Positions 18,596 through 28,955 are shown, counted from the first letter of the stretch. The stretch is 64,000 nt of DNA from Paenibacillus lacisoli (GCF_030580655.1 NZ_JAUQTB010000004.1:124001-188000); one strand, 5' to 3'. Translations and numbers: made by a program. Notes: generated by a model not told the origin, from the sequence alone.

Positions 18596-19272
18596 CCGCG
18601 TTTCACCCGGTAGCCGACACCGCGGATAGTCTCCAGAACTCGCGGGAATGCAGGGTCCTTCTCGATTTTTTCACGCAAATACCGGATATGTACCATTAAT
18701 GTCTTGTCCCCTTCCAGGTACTGCTCGCCCCAGACGGCCTCGTAAATCTGCTCCTTCGTCTTAATCTGTCCGAGATGCTGCAGCAGATAAGCGAAGATAT
18801 GGTACTGCTTGCCTGTCAGTAGGATTTCTTCGCCGGTCTCTGCATGGATGATCCGGTTATCTGCTTCATATACACTGAGATGCTGAAGCTGCAGAGGGCC
18901 TGAAGAGCCGGCTTCACCGGACCGCCGCAGCAGCACTTCGATCCGCGCAGACAGCTCATCCGGATGGAAGGGCTTCGTCATGTAATCATCTGCAAACTGC
19001 AGCCCCTGCAGCTTGTCGTCAATCGAAGTACGGGCAGAGAGCATCATTACAGGCTTACCCGGGTACTCCTTCTTCAACCGCTGTCCGATCGTAAAACCAT
19101 CCAGACCAGGCAGCATGACATCCAGGATGGCCAGGCTGCATGATTCCGCTGCTTCAACAGCCTGTTCCCCGCTCAGCAGCCAGGTCACCTGGTAGCCTTT
19201 CTCCTCCAGATTCCTGCTCACCCAGCTGCCGATTTCATGGTCATCTTCAATTAATAAAATCTGCATGGACAT
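18592..19272 (-). CDS. OmpR-type response regulator of the LanFEG-like unit
   Basis: Response regulator of 226 residues and first gene of the operon. ATG 19272 is preceded by AAGGAG at a slightly long distance; ATG two codons later is an alternative. The receiver shows EDDHE near residue 10, phospho-acceptor Asp51 in ILDVMLP and Lys in MTKPF. The output domain (about 130-226) is a winged helix with LTGKQYHIFAYLL and the recognition segment DKTLMVHIRYLREKI. It is the likely activator acting on the TTAAAC repeats before the ATPase gene. A TATAAT -10 candidate lies on the minus strand at 19311-19316. Confidence 0.92.
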   Translation of the reverse strand: MSMQILLIEDDHEIGSWVSRNLEEKGYQVTWLLSGEQAVEAAESCSLAILDVMLPGLDGFTIGQRLKKEYPGKPVMMLSARTSIDDKLQGLQFADDYMTKPFHPDELSARIEVLLRRSGEAGSSGPLQLQHLSVYEADNRIIHAETGEEILLTGKQYHIFAYLLQHLGQIKTKEQIYEAVWGEQYLEGDKTLMVHIRYLREKIEKDPAFPRVLETIRGVGYRVKRG

Positions 19273-19465
19273 CGCTTATAATCTCTCCTTATTCAACATT
19301 CGTCCCCTGCATTATACCATTTGCCTTATTTGCCGGCCGCCATTGTGTTAATAATCACAGGGTCTGGGTAATGAGGAACACGGGATTTTATTCCATTCTT
19401 CACTGGCAGCATGCATGATCTGTACATAGGCTTGCCATACTTTTCTAAACAGGGAGGAATTAACG

Positions 19466-21265
19466 ATGCTGCTCGAAGCTATTTATCATCAACCTAAACG
19501 CAACTGGGCTTATGCCCTGGACCCGGATACCATCCGTCTTCGCCTGCGGGCCAAAAAAGGGGATTTGACCGAGGTACATGCCATAACCGGTGACAAGTAT
19601 GACTGGGAACGCACCACCCAGACTGTCCCTTTGGTCAAATTCGCTTCCGACAAGCGGTTTGATTATTTTGAGGGCTCGGTCAAGCCGCCTTTCCGCCGTA
19701 TGAAATACGGCTTCCAGCTTCAGAGCGGAGATGAGACCCTCTGGCTGAATGAGAATGATTTTGTCGATAAGCCTATTACAGGGCCGGACAATCTGTTCCA
19801 GTTCCCGTATATCAATCACGTGGATATTTACTCGCCGCCTGCGTGGGTGAAGGACACCGTGTTCTATCAGATTTTCCCGGAACGTTTCGCGAACGGCGAT
19901 CCTTCTAACGATCCGAAGGGTACAGAGCCCTGGGGCGGGGAACCTCGCACAGATAATTTCTTTGGCGGGGATTTGCAGGGGGTGCTTGACCATCTCGATT
20001 ACCTGTCTGATCTGGGCATCAACGGAATTTACTTTACGCCAGTCTTCACGGCTACAACCAATCACAAGTATGACACGGAGGACTATCTGCAGGTAGATCC
20101 GCATTTTGGCGATGTAGAGCTGCTGAAGAAGCTGGTGCAGGCCTGTCATGACCGCGGTATTCGTGTCATTCTGGATGCCGTCTTCAACCACTCGGGCCGC
20201 ACGTTCGCCCCGTTCGTGGATTTGCTGAAGAACGAAGAGCACTCCCGGTACAAGGACTGGTTCCACATCCACAGCTTCCCGCTGGAGGTGAAGGACGGCG
20301 CAGCCAGTTATGAAACCTTCTCCTTTGAGCCGATGATGCCAAAACTGAACACCGAAAATCCCGAAGTGAAGGAATACCTGCTTAAGGTAGCCGAATTCTG
20401 GATCCGTGAAGTGGGCATGGACGGCTGGCGTCTGGACGTGGCGGATGAGGTAGACCATGCGTTCTGGCGTGATTTCCGGCGGACGGTCAAACAGGCTAAT
20501 CCGGAGGCGTACATTCTGGGCGAAATGTGGAACGAATCCGCGGAATGGCTGCAGGGCGACCAATTTGATGCCACGATGAACTATCCGTTCACAACTGCGG
20601 TTGTCGACTTCTTCGTCAAAGATGATGTTGATGCCCAGAATTTCGCCTTCTCGATTGGCAACCAGATGGCCCGTTATACCCAGCCGGCGACAGATGTCGC
20701 CTTTAACCTGCTGGACAGTCATGATGTTCCCCGTCTGCTGACCCTTTGTCAGGGTGACAAGCGCCGAATGCGCCTCGCTGCCGTATTCCAGTTCACTTAC
20801 ATGGGAGCACCCTGCATCTTCTATGGTGATGAGATCGGCCTCGATGGAGGCCCGGATCCGGAGTGCCGCGGGTGTATGATCTGGGAACCGGAGCAGCAGG
20901 ACCTGGAGCTTCTCCGTTTCTACAAGGAGCTCATTGCTGCTCGTCGGGCTAATCCTTCACTGCGCTCGGGCCACCTGAATTTCCTGCAGGCCGATGCCGG
21001 CAGCGGCATTCTGGTATTCGAACGGACCAGTGAAGCGGCGGACCAGAGTGTGGATCAGGAAGGCTCGGGGACAAGCACGCGCCAATCCGGTGCCGAGCGT
21101 TCCATCATTCTGATGAACCGCAGCGAAGAACCGCAGACCATCACGGTCAGCGTGGAGGGCAGAGACTGGAAGACGCTGATTGGCCACGATGACTTCGTTT
21201 ACAGAAACGGAACGCTGGAAACGAAATTGAAGCCATTCGGTTATCTGGTCCTGAAGGAGATCTAA
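19466..21265 (+). CDS. Neopullulanase / maltogenic amylase (GH13)
   Basis: Intracellular glycosidase of 599 residues that hydrolyses cyclodextrins, pullulan and maltodextrins. ATG 19466 follows GGGAGGAA. Residues 1-125 form the N-terminal CBM34-type domain, followed by the TIM barrel. The catalytic trio is seen as Asp324 (GWRLDVADE), Glu353 (ILGEMWNE) and Asp420 (LLDSHD). No signal peptide is present. The C-terminal domain has an unusual low-complexity insertion at about residues 525-550 (Ser/Gln/Glu/Gly-rich), slightly lengthening the protein relative to the usual 585. It stands alone between two terminators or promoters. Confidence 0.92.
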   Translation: MLLEAIYHQPKRNWAYALDPDTIRLRLRAKKGDLTEVHAITGDKYDWERTTQTVPLVKFASDKRFDYFEGSVKPPFRRMKYGFQLQSGDETLWLNENDFVDKPITGPDNLFQFPYINHVDIYSPPAWVKDTVFYQIFPERFANGDPSNDPKGTEPWGGEPRTDNFFGGDLQGVLDHLDYLSDLGINGIYFTPVFTATTNHKYDTEDYLQVDPHFGDVELLKKLVQACHDRGIRVILDAVFNHSGRTFAPFVDLLKNEEHSRYKDWFHIHSFPLEVKDGAASYETFSFEPMMPKLNTENPEVKEYLLKVAEFWIREVGMDGWRLDVADEVDHAFWRDFRRTVKQANPEAYILGEMWNESAEWLQGDQFDATMNYPFTTAVVDFFVKDDVDAQNFAFSIGNQMARYTQPATDVAFNLLDSHDVPRLLTLCQGDKRRMRLAAVFQFTYMGAPCIFYGDEIGLDGGPDPECRGCMIWEPEQQDLELLRFYKELIAARRANPSLRSGHLNFLQADAGSGILVFERTSEAADQSVDQEGSGTSTRQSGAERSIILMNRSEEPQTITVSVEGRDWKTLIGHDDFVYRNGTLETKLKPFGYLVLKEI

Positions 21266-21286
21266 GTCCATCGTTTAGAGAGACAA

Positions 21287-21325
21287 AGAACCCCATCACG
21301 GGCATCCCTGTGATGGGGTTCTTCA
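21287..21325. terminator. Bidirectional terminator
   Basis: Arms AAGAACCCCATCAC and GTGATGGGGTTCTT separate the convergent neopullulanase and multicopper oxidase genes; T-rich on both sides. Confidence 0.9.
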
Positions 21326-21327
21326 TG

Positions 21328-22836
21328 TTATTCAGGCATATTGTGAGCATGCTCATCCGGCTGATAGGCTGATTGGTAGCCCTCATAGTTTACATCAATC
21401 ATCATACCCTTGGAGGCGTGGCTCAGGACATGACAATGGTACATCCAGTAACCGGGATTATCCGCCAGGAAGGCAACGGTCACTTCCTCTCCGGGCTGCA
21501 GGTCAACCGTATCCTTCATGATCGGCGCTCCGGACGAAGGAACTCCATTGCGCTCAAGCACCTGAAAAGTATGGCCGTGCAGATGCATCGGATGATCATC
21601 ATTTTGGGATTGATTGACCATCTTCACCTTTACCCGGTCACCTTCCTTCACCGTAATGGGAGGGACATCGGGAAAAGCTTTACCATTGATCGTATACATC
21701 ACGCCGTTGTCATGCTGCATCGTTCCCAGCTCAAGGATATATTCCTTGTCGTACTGCTCGTTCAAGCTGAATTTCGGCTTGGCCGCTGTACCATAGGAAT
21801 TGTAATCAAAAAGGGATAGCTGCCTGTTTCCTTGTGATGCTGCGGAAGCCGCTGTGGAAGGCACCTCCGGAGAGCTACTCCCCTCCGTTACGATTTGCGC
21901 TGTCATCCCTTTAGCTAAATCCCCCTCGCTGCGGTCCTCCAGGACCGTCCCTCCGCTGGCCGGCATCGTAAATTCGATATCATATCGTTCCCCTGCAGCG
22001 ATACCGATCAGCTTGTCCTTGAACGGCTGCGGGCCATTCACAGGCTGACCGTCTGTAGCAACAACGGACAGCATCTGATCCTTCAAGTACATATCATGCC
22101 GCAGTGATCCTGCGTTAATCATCCGGATGCGTACCTTCTCACCTGGTTTGGCGGTCAGCTTCTCGGCAGCATGACCCGTTTTGCCATTAATCGTGTAGAG
22201 ATTGGAGGCCCCAAACCATTCATCCAGCATTAGTGTATAATCACGGTCCGCTGTATCTTTCGGATCTTCCACAATGAATGCCCCGTACAATCCCTTATCC
22301 ACCTGCTGTACGCTGTTCTGATGGGAATGGTACCAGTATGTTCCTGGGGTCGTAGCTTTGAACTCATACGTAAAGGTTTGCCCGGGCTCTACCGCATCCT
22401 GCGTTACCCCGGGTACCCCATCCTGGTCATTCGGCACCGGCACTCCATGCCAGTGAATGGTCGTCGGTACAGGCAGCTTGTTCGTCAGTATGACTTTTAC
22501 TGTCTCGCCAACCTTCACACGAATCTGTGGTCCAGGAACACTATTGTTATACGTCCATACCGGGATCTTCTCGCCTGTACCCGGATCCAGGTTGGATTCC
22601 TCAGCTGTCAGGCGGATGACCGGCCCATGCAAAATTTCAGGGGTGGTGGTCACTGTCGTTACTGGGGACGCCGTTGGATTGGAGGCTGTGTCCTGAGCAG
22701 ATGGGGACGAGACTGTACTCTGATGGCCATCATGATGGGCTGCACCCGCCTGTCCGTCCTGATCTTTGCAGCCTGCCAGTATCAAAACCATTCCAATAAC
22801 CGCTGCCATATATAAAAATGACTTTCTACCCTTCAT
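21328..22836 (-). CDS. Multicopper oxidase lipoprotein (laccase type)
   Basis: Extracytoplasmic oxidase of 502 residues that couples substrate oxidation to reduction of oxygen. ATG 22836 is preceded by GAAGGGAG; a TTG seven codons upstream would lie before that site. A signal peptide ends in LILAGC, so it should be lipid-anchored. A His/Ser/Thr-rich linker (with AAHHDGHQS) spans about residues 25-65. The four copper motifs are intact: HWHG, YWYHSHQ, HPMHLHGH and the type 1 site HCHVLSHASKGM. Likely substrates are metals such as Cu(I), Mn(II) or Fe(II), or phenolics. It is not beside the copper genes at 56-59 kb. Confidence 0.9.
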   Translation of the reverse strand: MKGRKSFLYMAAVIGMVLILAGCKDQDGQAGAAHHDGHQSTVSSPSAQDTASNPTASPVTTVTTTPEILHGPVIRLTAEESNLDPGTGEKIPVWTYNNSVPGPQIRVKVGETVKVILTNKLPVPTTIHWHGVPVPNDQDGVPGVTQDAVEPGQTFTYEFKATTPGTYWYHSHQNSVQQVDKGLYGAFIVEDPKDTADRDYTLMLDEWFGASNLYTINGKTGHAAEKLTAKPGEKVRIRMINAGSLRHDMYLKDQMLSVVATDGQPVNGPQPFKDKLIGIAAGERYDIEFTMPASGGTVLEDRSEGDLAKGMTAQIVTEGSSSPEVPSTAASAASQGNRQLSLFDYNSYGTAAKPKFSLNEQYDKEYILELGTMQHDNGVMYTINGKAFPDVPPITVKEGDRVKVKMVNQSQNDDHPMHLHGHTFQVLERNGVPSSGAPIMKDTVDLQPGEEVTVAFLADNPGYWMYHCHVLSHASKGMMIDVNYEGYQSAYQPDEHAHNMPE

Positions 22837-23141
22837 TACGCTAAAAACTCCCTTCAACTTCCAGACCGTTCTTTTTCATTCAATTCAAATTTGTTCTCTT
22901 CATCTCCAGTCTATCAGAATCCCGGCTTCTTAGACGCCGTGGTTTTGTCCATTTTATTACACCGGTTTACTACAGATATAGTCCGTATGATTGCAGAATG
23001 GCTGATGCGACAAATAACTGCGAGACATTATTCAGGTGCATTAACCGTCTCAAAAACCCTCCTTCTTCTTGTTCAAGTTCGGGGCCGACTGCTCGCCTTC
23101 CAGCTACACGTTTACTATTCGGACATAACAGTAGACTACAA

Positions 23142-23196
23142 AAAATCCCTTGTCAGAGTCCCCGCGGCTTCAGCCGCAGACCAGACAAGAGATTTT
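23142..23196 (-). terminator. Terminator downstream of the EamA exporter gene
   Basis: Outer arms AAAATC.CTTGTC and GACAAG.GATTTT with an inner GCGGCT/AGCCGC stem; on the minus strand it ends in a T run. Confidence 0.8.
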
Positions 23197-23220
23197 CATT
23201 AAAATATTTAGAAGAGTCCT

Positions 23221-23314
23221 GCTTTTCTCCGAAAAGCTAAGCCTATGCTCTCGAAGCAGCTTTTCTCCGAAAAGCTAAGCCTATGCTCTCGAAGCAGCTT
23301 TTCTCCGAAAAGCT
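23221..23314. repeat. 38-bp tandem repeat, about 2.5 copies
   Basis: Units at 23221-23258 and 23259-23296 are identical and a third partial copy runs to 23314. Each holds the inverted repeat AGCTTTTC/GAAAAGCT and repeats the last codons and stop of the EamA gene, so it arose by duplication of that gene's 3' end. Confidence 0.93.
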
Positions 23315-24174
23315 TTACCAGCAACAAAAACCCCTCCCAAAATCAACACCAAACCCGCAATCAAATTCCACCCCACCGGCTCATCCAGCAGTGTATACCC
23401 CCAGATCATCGCCGTAGCCGGCACCAGATAAGTCACCGATGTCGCAAATTCCGGACTGCCCTTCAGAATCATGTAATTGAACAGAATATAAGCCACTCCT
23501 GATCCGAACACACCCAATCCGATCAATCCACCGAGATTGGCTGGCTTCAGCACGCTTCCCAGATTCATGTCTTCCGTCAACACCGCGAGCACTCCGCTGC
23601 CAATCACCGCCCCCAGAAGGGTTGCAAAACTAAGCTGAAACATCGACAGACCGCTCAGGAATCGTTTCGACAGCTGCGAGCCCACCGCATAGCATAAGGT
23701 TGCCGACAGCATACCCGCAAAGCCCAGCGGATCCACTGTTGTCAGCGAGCCTGGTGTAATTCCCAGCAGGATGACGAGCCCCACCATCGCAATGCCCATA
23801 CCGAGCCACTGCATCCCGCGGACAACTGTACCAAAGAACAGCAGGCCCACCAGCAGAGTCCATATTGGCGTCGTCGCATTCATGACCGAAGCCACATTAC
23901 TGGCCAGACGTGTCTCACTGAATCCGATTAGCGTCCAGGGCACGGCCATATTCACCATAGCCACGATGAAGGCGGTCAGCCACTTGACTTTACGCAAGCC
24001 CAGAGGCTCCCGGGTCACCAGCATAACAGCCATAATCAACAGCAGGCCAAAAGCAGAACGCAGAAAAGCTATCGTCCATGGTCCGAAGTCATTCAGCAAA
24101 TTTTTAATAAAAAAGAACGATCCGCCCCAGATCAGACTGAGCATAATGAGAGCTATGTATAATTGACGAGGCAA
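23281..24174 (-). CDS. EamA (DMT) family transporter
   Basis: Membrane exporter of 297 residues with ten predicted helices in two EamA repeats (about residues 5-135 and 150-285), the topology of the drug/metabolite transporter superfamily. I prefer TTG 24174 as start because GAAGG lies nine bases upstream; the longer frame to 24207 begins at an ATG before that site. The first helix LIWGGSFFFIKNLL and LRSAFGLLL are typical. The substrate cannot be told from sequence; relatives export amino acids, nucleosides or other metabolites. Its final codons are duplicated downstream in a 38-bp tandem repeat. Confidence 0.87.
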   Translation of the reverse strand: MPRQLYIALIMLSLIWGGSFFFIKNLLNDFGPWTIAFLRSAFGLLLIMAVMLVTREPLGLRKVKWLTAFIVAMVNMAVPWTLIGFSETRLASNVASVMNATTPIWTLLVGLLFFGTVVRGMQWLGMGIAMVGLVILLGITPGSLTTVDPLGFAGMLSATLCYAVGSQLSKRFLSGLSMFQLSFATLLGAVIGSGVLAVLTEDMNLGSVLKPANLGGLIGLGVFGSGVAYILFNYMILKGSPEFATSVTYLVPATAMIWGYTLLDEPVGWNLIAGLVLILGGVFVAGKAFRRKAASRA

Positions 24175-24388
24175 ACAGGCACCTTCTTTCCTTCCTGATA
24201 CACACATCCCTTAGATGGTTAGTGCAGTAATAAAACTATCATATCCCCGGTCTTGAGACCATCTTTAATTTAATGCAATTCTCTCCCCCTCCACACCATC
24301 GATAATTACATATTCACACATTTACCGTTATAAATTAGGTCTATAGTCTATAAATGTTGCTTTTATTTAGAAAAAACATCTCAAGTTT

Positions 24389-24417
24389 CTACATATAATG
24401 ATGTATTTTGTCGAAAT
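24389..24417 (+). promoter_or_regulatory. Promoter-like motif before chemoreceptor 1
   Basis: CTACAT, 15 bases, GTCGAAAT. The same two words at the same spacing lie before the second chemoreceptor gene. GTCGAAAT matches six of eight bases of the SigD -10 element GCCGATAT; the -35 half is less like TAAA. Confidence 0.45.
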
Positions 24418-24451
24418 AGTACATATCTAATATGACAAAGGGAGTACGAAG

Positions 24452-26503
24452 ATGGAGAAAAAACGCTCATGGCTTAACAAATTGAAAGGAGGTCTGCAAA
24501 AATGGGGGTTTCGTAAAATCCGCACAAGACTGGTTGCATCTTTCTGTGCTGTCTTGATTGTACCGAGCATATTAATCGGTTATTTCTCATACCAGAGTGC
24601 CAAAACGGAGATCCGGGAACAGATGGTGGCTTCCACTAAAACCAGTCTAAAGCTGCTTCAGTCTAATACTGCGAGCTACATAAAGCCCGTTATTAATAAC
24701 CTTGAGATGTTCTCTGCCGGGTTTCACTCAGAATCAGCCTACGGCGGAAGTGAAGTAGGTAGTCTCATTAAACAGTTCATGGCTGCCCATACAGATATCG
24801 ATGAGATCGTGATCGGTAACGGCAGCGGCTCTTACACGTCATCTTCCGGCGCTGCAGCAGCCGATTATGACCCACGCAATGAGGATTGGTACAAAAAAGC
24901 TCTTGCAGCAAACGGGAAGGTGGTCATCGGCGAACCCAAACCGAATCCGCAGACCGGACATATCATTGTTGAAATCTCCAAAGCTCTCTCAGATGGAAAA
25001 GGGGCTATCACTTTTGACCTGAATATGCAGGAATTTAATGAGCTCATCAAAAAGATGACCGTCGCCGAAACGGGAACAGTTCTTGTAGCTGATACCAAGT
25101 GGCGCGTGGTGGCAGCTTCCTCGGTATTGATTGACTACTTTGGCTATAAGCCGGGACAGCCCATGCCAGGCAGTGAATCCGCTGCTGCATCTAGCTCGGA
25201 ACAGCCAAAACCCGATGAAGAAGGTTTTTATTTCTCAACCGTCGACTTATCTGGATATAAGCTTGAAATCTATTCTTTTGCCGACCCGACGACCGGCTGG
25301 AGCCTGAACGGATTTGTCGGCGTACAGGATTATACAACAGCCGCTCTTCCGATTCTGATCCGTACGTTTATCGTTATTGCGGCTTCTCTGGTCGGAGCCG
25401 CCATCTTGATCTTTTTCATGGTCCGATCTTTCCTGATCCCGATGAATCGCTTGCAGGCCGGAACCCGCAGTATCAGCGATGGTGATCTGGCAGCACGCGT
25501 GCTTTTGAAAGGCAGGAATGAATTTACCGAATTAGCGGATGATTTCAATCAGATGGCCTCCTCCCTGCACCAAATGGTTGATGAAGTCAGCCAGACTTCC
25601 GCCAAATTGGCTTCAGCTTCCCGTACCATCCAGGAGAGTACAGAGCAGACAACTTTGTCTGTCCAGCATGTAGCTGAAAATGTCTCTGAATCTGCTGAGC
25701 ATGCACGGACAGGCGCCGAAGCCTCCAAGCAGACAGCCGTCGCGGTCGATGAAATGGCCCGGGGCATCGCTTCCATTGCCGGATCCGCCACCTCGATCGT
25801 GGATTCTGCCAGCGTTACCGAAGATCATGTTGCGCGCGGCGGAGAGGTTATGATCAGTATGCAGAGTCAGATGGATGAGATTCTGAATGCCGTTAGTGAC
25901 TCTTCCGAGAAGATTAATGGTTTGTCCAGATTGTCGGATGAAGCCAAGCAGATGAATGCCAGCATTGCAGCTATTGCGAAACAGACCAATCTCTTGTCCC
26001 TGAATGCGGCGATCGAAGCTTCCCGTGCCGGTGAAGCCGGGCGCGGTTTCGCCGTCGTCGCATCCGAGGTGCGTAAGCTGTCTGAGCAGTCCCGGCAGGC
26101 TGCTGACCGGATCAATTCGACGATTACCCAAATGTTCGTGCTGATCGCCCAGACCACTGCAGCCATGAACGGTAATGTCCGCGAACAGGTGCAGAAAGGC
26201 CTTCAGGTCAGTGAGGAAGCCAGTGCGGTATTCCAGAGCATCAAGCTGTCCACCTCTTCCATTGTGGAGCAGATTCAGGGTATTTCTGCAGCGGCAGAGC
26301 AGATTTCAGCAAGCACCGAGGAGGTATCTGCTACTGTGAACCAGCTCTCTCACATTACCCACCACACCTCAGACAGTGCACAGTCCACCTCCGCCGCGGC
26401 CGAAGAGCAGATGGCAGCCATGCAGGAAATCTCAAGCTCGACCCAGGAGCTGACAGACCTGGCGGTCAACCTGGAACAAATGGTACAGCGTTTCAAACTG
26501 TAA
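24452..26503 (+). CDS. Methyl-accepting chemotaxis protein 1
   Basis: Transmembrane chemoreceptor of 683 residues controlling CheA. ATG 24452 follows AAGGGAG. A membrane helix at about residues 25-48 and another near 295-318 enclose an extracellular dCache-like sensor domain (motif [12 protein letters not shown], typical of Cache folds). HAMP covers about 318-372. The signalling domain's hairpin tip is seen in [21 protein letters not shown] near residue 515. Flanking methylation helices are Ala/Ser/Glu-rich. The C-terminal half is almost the same as that of the next gene, showing recent duplication with divergence in the sensor. The ligand is unknown. Confidence 0.94.
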   Translation: MEKKRSWLNKLKGGLQKWGFRKIRTRLVASFCAVLIVPSILIGYFSYQSAKTEIREQMVASTKTSLKLLQSNTASYIKPVINNLEMFSAGFHSESAYGGSEVGSLIKQFMAAHTDIDEIVIGNGSGSYTSSSGAAAADYDPRNEDWYKKALAANGKVVIGEPKPNPQTGHIIVEISKALSDGKGAITFDLNMQEFNELIKKMTVAETGTVLVADTKWRVVAASSVLIDYFGYKPGQPMPGSESAAASSSEQPKPDEEGFYFSTVDLSGYKLEIYSFADPTTGWSLNGFVGVQDYTTAALPILIRTFIVIAASLVGAAILIFFMVRSFLIPMNRLQAGTRSISDGDLAARVLLKGRNEFTELADDFNQMASSLHQMVDEVSQTSAKLASASRTIQESTEQTTLSVQHVAENVSESAEHARTGAEASKQTAVAVDEMARGIASIAGSATSIVDSASVTEDHVARGGEVMISMQSQMDEILNAVSDSSEKINGLSRLSDEAKQMNASIAAIAKQTNLLSLNAAIEASRAGEAGRGFAVVASEVRKLSEQSRQAADRINSTITQMFVLIAQTTAAMNGNVREQVQKGLQVSEEASAVFQSIKLSTSSIVEQIQGISAAAEQISASTEEVSATVNQLSHITHHTSDSAQSTSAAAEEQMAAMQEISSSTQELTDLAVNLEQMVQRFKL

Positions 26504-26514
26504 TTCTTACGCAT

Positions 26515-26549
26515 GAGAGCCTTCCCATCCTGCGATGGGGGGCTCTTTG
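26515..26549 (+). terminator. Terminator after chemoreceptor 1
   Basis: Arms GAGAGCC..CCCATC and GATGGG..GGCTCTT with a short loop and T-rich end, so the two chemoreceptors are separate transcription units. Confidence 0.85.
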
Positions 26550-26672
26550 TATAATATATTTTTTTAAATTTGGAACTTTCATGAAAATACTGAAAGCGTA
26601 TATCATCTCACCTGCAATCTAAGTCTTTAGACTCAAAAAAACCTCTTTAACCCCTCTTCACCCCTTATGATC

Positions 26673-26701
26673 CTACATAAAAGCACATGTAATGTCGAAA
26701 T
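26673..26701 (+). promoter_or_regulatory. Promoter-like motif before chemoreceptor 2
   Basis: CTACAT, 15 bases, GTCGAAAT, identical in words and spacing to the motif before chemoreceptor 1, 40 bp ahead of the start codon. Confidence 0.45.
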
Positions 26702-26741
26702 AAAGAACAACACTATACTTGATGAAAAGGGAGCAGTAAAC

Positions 26742-28841
26742 ATGAGCAAACGGGGGTCGCGGAGGTCCTGGGGATCCAGGATGACAGAAACCGCGAGAAA
26801 ATGGAGCATTCGGAGAATTCGAGCCAGATTGATAGCATCTTTCTGTGCAGTTCTGATCATACCAAGTGTACTTATCGGCTATTTTTCTTATCAAAGTGCT
26901 AAAAATGAAGTCCATGACCAGATGGCGTTCGCCGTTCAGAACAGTCTGGATATGATGCGGAACAACCTGTTTCAATATGTTACCCCGGTCGTGAATAACC
27001 TGGAGTTGTTCTCACGGGAGTTCACTTCTGATTCTGCCTATGGAAGCACAGAAGGCAGAGAGCGGCTGGAAGAAATCCGAGGCACTCACCCGGAACTGGA
27101 TGCTATCATCATCGGTAATGGAAACGGGAATTACATCAAATCGCCGGCCGACAACAAAACCGATTATGATCCGCGCAAACTGGCCTGGTACACCAGAGCT
27201 ATGGCAGCACCCGGACAGGTCATGATTGGCGAGCCGAAGATCAGCGTTTCCACAGGGAACCTGATTGTCACCGTATCCAAGACGCTGCCTGACGGCAAAG
27301 GAGTCATCACGTTCAATATATCTCTGGACCGCCTGAACGAGACGGTGAAATCCGCTAAAATCGGCGAGACCGGTTCCCTGCTGATCGCAGATGTAAACGG
27401 TAAAGTTGTTGGGGCTTCCGAGAGGCTTATCAAATCCGGTATAAAAGCAGCGCAAAAGGTCGATGGCCTGCCTCTGGTGAAGGCCGAGAAGGCATCTGCC
27501 CCCAATCAGGAATCGGATGCCCAGAATGCCCCTCCACAGACCGGAGCACCGGCTGCGGCGGCTGTTCATCAATCGACTATGAATATCAGCGGGATGGAGC
27601 TGGAGACTTATACCAGCGTGGAGCCCATCACAGGCTGGAATATGATAGCTGCAGTCAATAAAGAGGACTATACCCAAGCAGCAAGACCCATTATGATCCG
27701 CAGCTTTACGGTCATTGGAACATCTATGGTTCTGGCCGCGATCCTCATTTTCTTTATCGTTCGTTCGGTCATCGTCCCGCTGAAGAAGCTGCAGCGGGGT
27801 ACTCAAAGCGTGCGGGACGGTATTCTGTCAGAACGCGTTCATTTGAAAGGCCGAAATGAGTTTACAGAACTGGCAAATGACTTTAACCAGATGGCAGCCG
27901 CGCTGCACAATATGGTGAGTGAGGTCAGTCAGACTTCGGCCAAGCTCGCATCGGCCTCCCGTACCATCCAGGAGAGCACGGAACAGACGGCCCAGTCTGT
28001 CCAGCTTGTAGCGGAGCGGACTGCCGAATCCGCCAGCTCGGCACTTACCGGTGCAGAAGCCGCTGAACAGACAGCCGTCGCTGTTGAAGAGATGGCACAC
28101 GCCATCGGTTCGATCGCAGAATCTGCAGCTTCTATTGTGGATGCTGCCGGCAGCACCGAGCACAATGTCGCCCACGGCGGAGAAGTTATTTCCAGCATGC
28201 ACAGACAGATGGATCAAATTCTGAGCGCGGTGAGTGAATCTTCCGAGAAGATCAACGGCCTGTCCAAGCTGTCGGATGAAGCCAAGCTGATGAATGCCAG
28301 CATTGCAGCCATTGCGAAGCAGACCAATCTTCTGTCGCTGAACGCGGCCATCGAAGCTTCACGTGCCGGCGAAGCCGGACGCGGATTCGCTGTCGTCGCT
28401 TCCGAGGTGCGCAAGCTATCTGAGCAATCCAAGCAGGCAGCCGATGAAATCAATGCCACGATCACCCAAATGTTCGTGCTGATTGCCCAGACCACCGCGG
28501 ATATGAATGGAAATGTACGTGAACAGGTACAGAAGGGACTTCAGGTCAGCGAAGAAGCCGGTGTCGTATTTGAGAATATTAAGACGTCCACCTCTTCTAT
28601 TGTGGAACAGATTCAGGGCATTTCAGCCGCTGCAGAGCAAATTTCTGCCAGCACCCAAGAGGTATCTGCCACGGTGAGTCAGCTCTCCAATATTTCTCGA
28701 AGTGCTTCAGATGGTGCCCAAACCACTTCCGCAGCTGCCGAGGAACAGATGGCTGCCATGGAGGAGATTTCAAGCTCGACACAGGAGCTGGCTGATCTGG
28801 CCGTCAATCTGGAGACCATGGTACAGCGTTTCAAATTATAA
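26742..28841 (+). CDS. Methyl-accepting chemotaxis protein 2
   Basis: Paralogous chemoreceptor of 699 residues. ATG 26742 follows AAAGGGAG; the frame is open 25 codons upstream but that stretch overlaps the promoter-like motif. Layout is as in the first receptor: N-terminal helix at about residues 35-58, extracellular dCache-like domain with [12 protein letters not shown], second helix near 310-335, HAMP, and the signalling tip [21 protein letters not shown]. An extra Ala/Pro/Gln-rich insertion (about residues 245-280) sits in the sensor domain. Near identity of the cytoplasmic half to the neighbour suggests the two sense different ligands but share one signalling array. Confidence 0.94.
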   Translation: MSKRGSRRSWGSRMTETARKWSIRRIRARLIASFCAVLIIPSVLIGYFSYQSAKNEVHDQMAFAVQNSLDMMRNNLFQYVTPVVNNLELFSREFTSDSAYGSTEGRERLEEIRGTHPELDAIIIGNGNGNYIKSPADNKTDYDPRKLAWYTRAMAAPGQVMIGEPKISVSTGNLIVTVSKTLPDGKGVITFNISLDRLNETVKSAKIGETGSLLIADVNGKVVGASERLIKSGIKAAQKVDGLPLVKAEKASAPNQESDAQNAPPQTGAPAAAAVHQSTMNISGMELETYTSVEPITGWNMIAAVNKEDYTQAARPIMIRSFTVIGTSMVLAAILIFFIVRSVIVPLKKLQRGTQSVRDGILSERVHLKGRNEFTELANDFNQMAAALHNMVSEVSQTSAKLASASRTIQESTEQTAQSVQLVAERTAESASSALTGAEAAEQTAVAVEEMAHAIGSIAESAASIVDAAGSTEHNVAHGGEVISSMHRQMDQILSAVSESSEKINGLSKLSDEAKLMNASIAAIAKQTNLLSLNAAIEASRAGEAGRGFAVVASEVRKLSEQSKQAADEINATITQMFVLIAQTTADMNGNVREQVQKGLQVSEEAGVVFENIKTSTSSIVEQIQGISAAAEQISASTQEVSATVSQLSNISRSASDGAQTTSAAAEEQMAAMEEISSSTQELADLAVNLETMVQRFKL

Positions 28842-28862
28842 ATACATCCCGGTTTCAAAGAG

Positions 28863-28899
28863 GCCTATGAATTTCATTTCGAAAATCATAGGCTTTTTT
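28863..28899 (+). terminator. Terminator after chemoreceptor 2
   Basis: Arms GCCTATGA and TCATAGGC, loop of 15 bases, then six T residues. Confidence 0.88.
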
Positions 28900-28955
28900 G
28901 TATATTCGCCCAGTACAGGGCCCCAGCCGCTTCGGCTTAAGCATCTGCCCCCTCT

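Noticed and set aside
19460-20722. 420-codon minus-strand reading frame opposite the neopullulanase gene
   Set aside because: It mirrors a GH13 gene with intact catalytic motifs, has no ribosome site and no family resemblance.
22891-23202. 103-codon plus-strand frame between the oxidase and EamA genes
   Set aside because: It runs through the terminator hairpin and has no ribosome site or plausible domain.
23221-23314. Possible CRISPR repeats
   Set aside because: Units are directly adjacent with no spacers and derive from the EamA gene's end.
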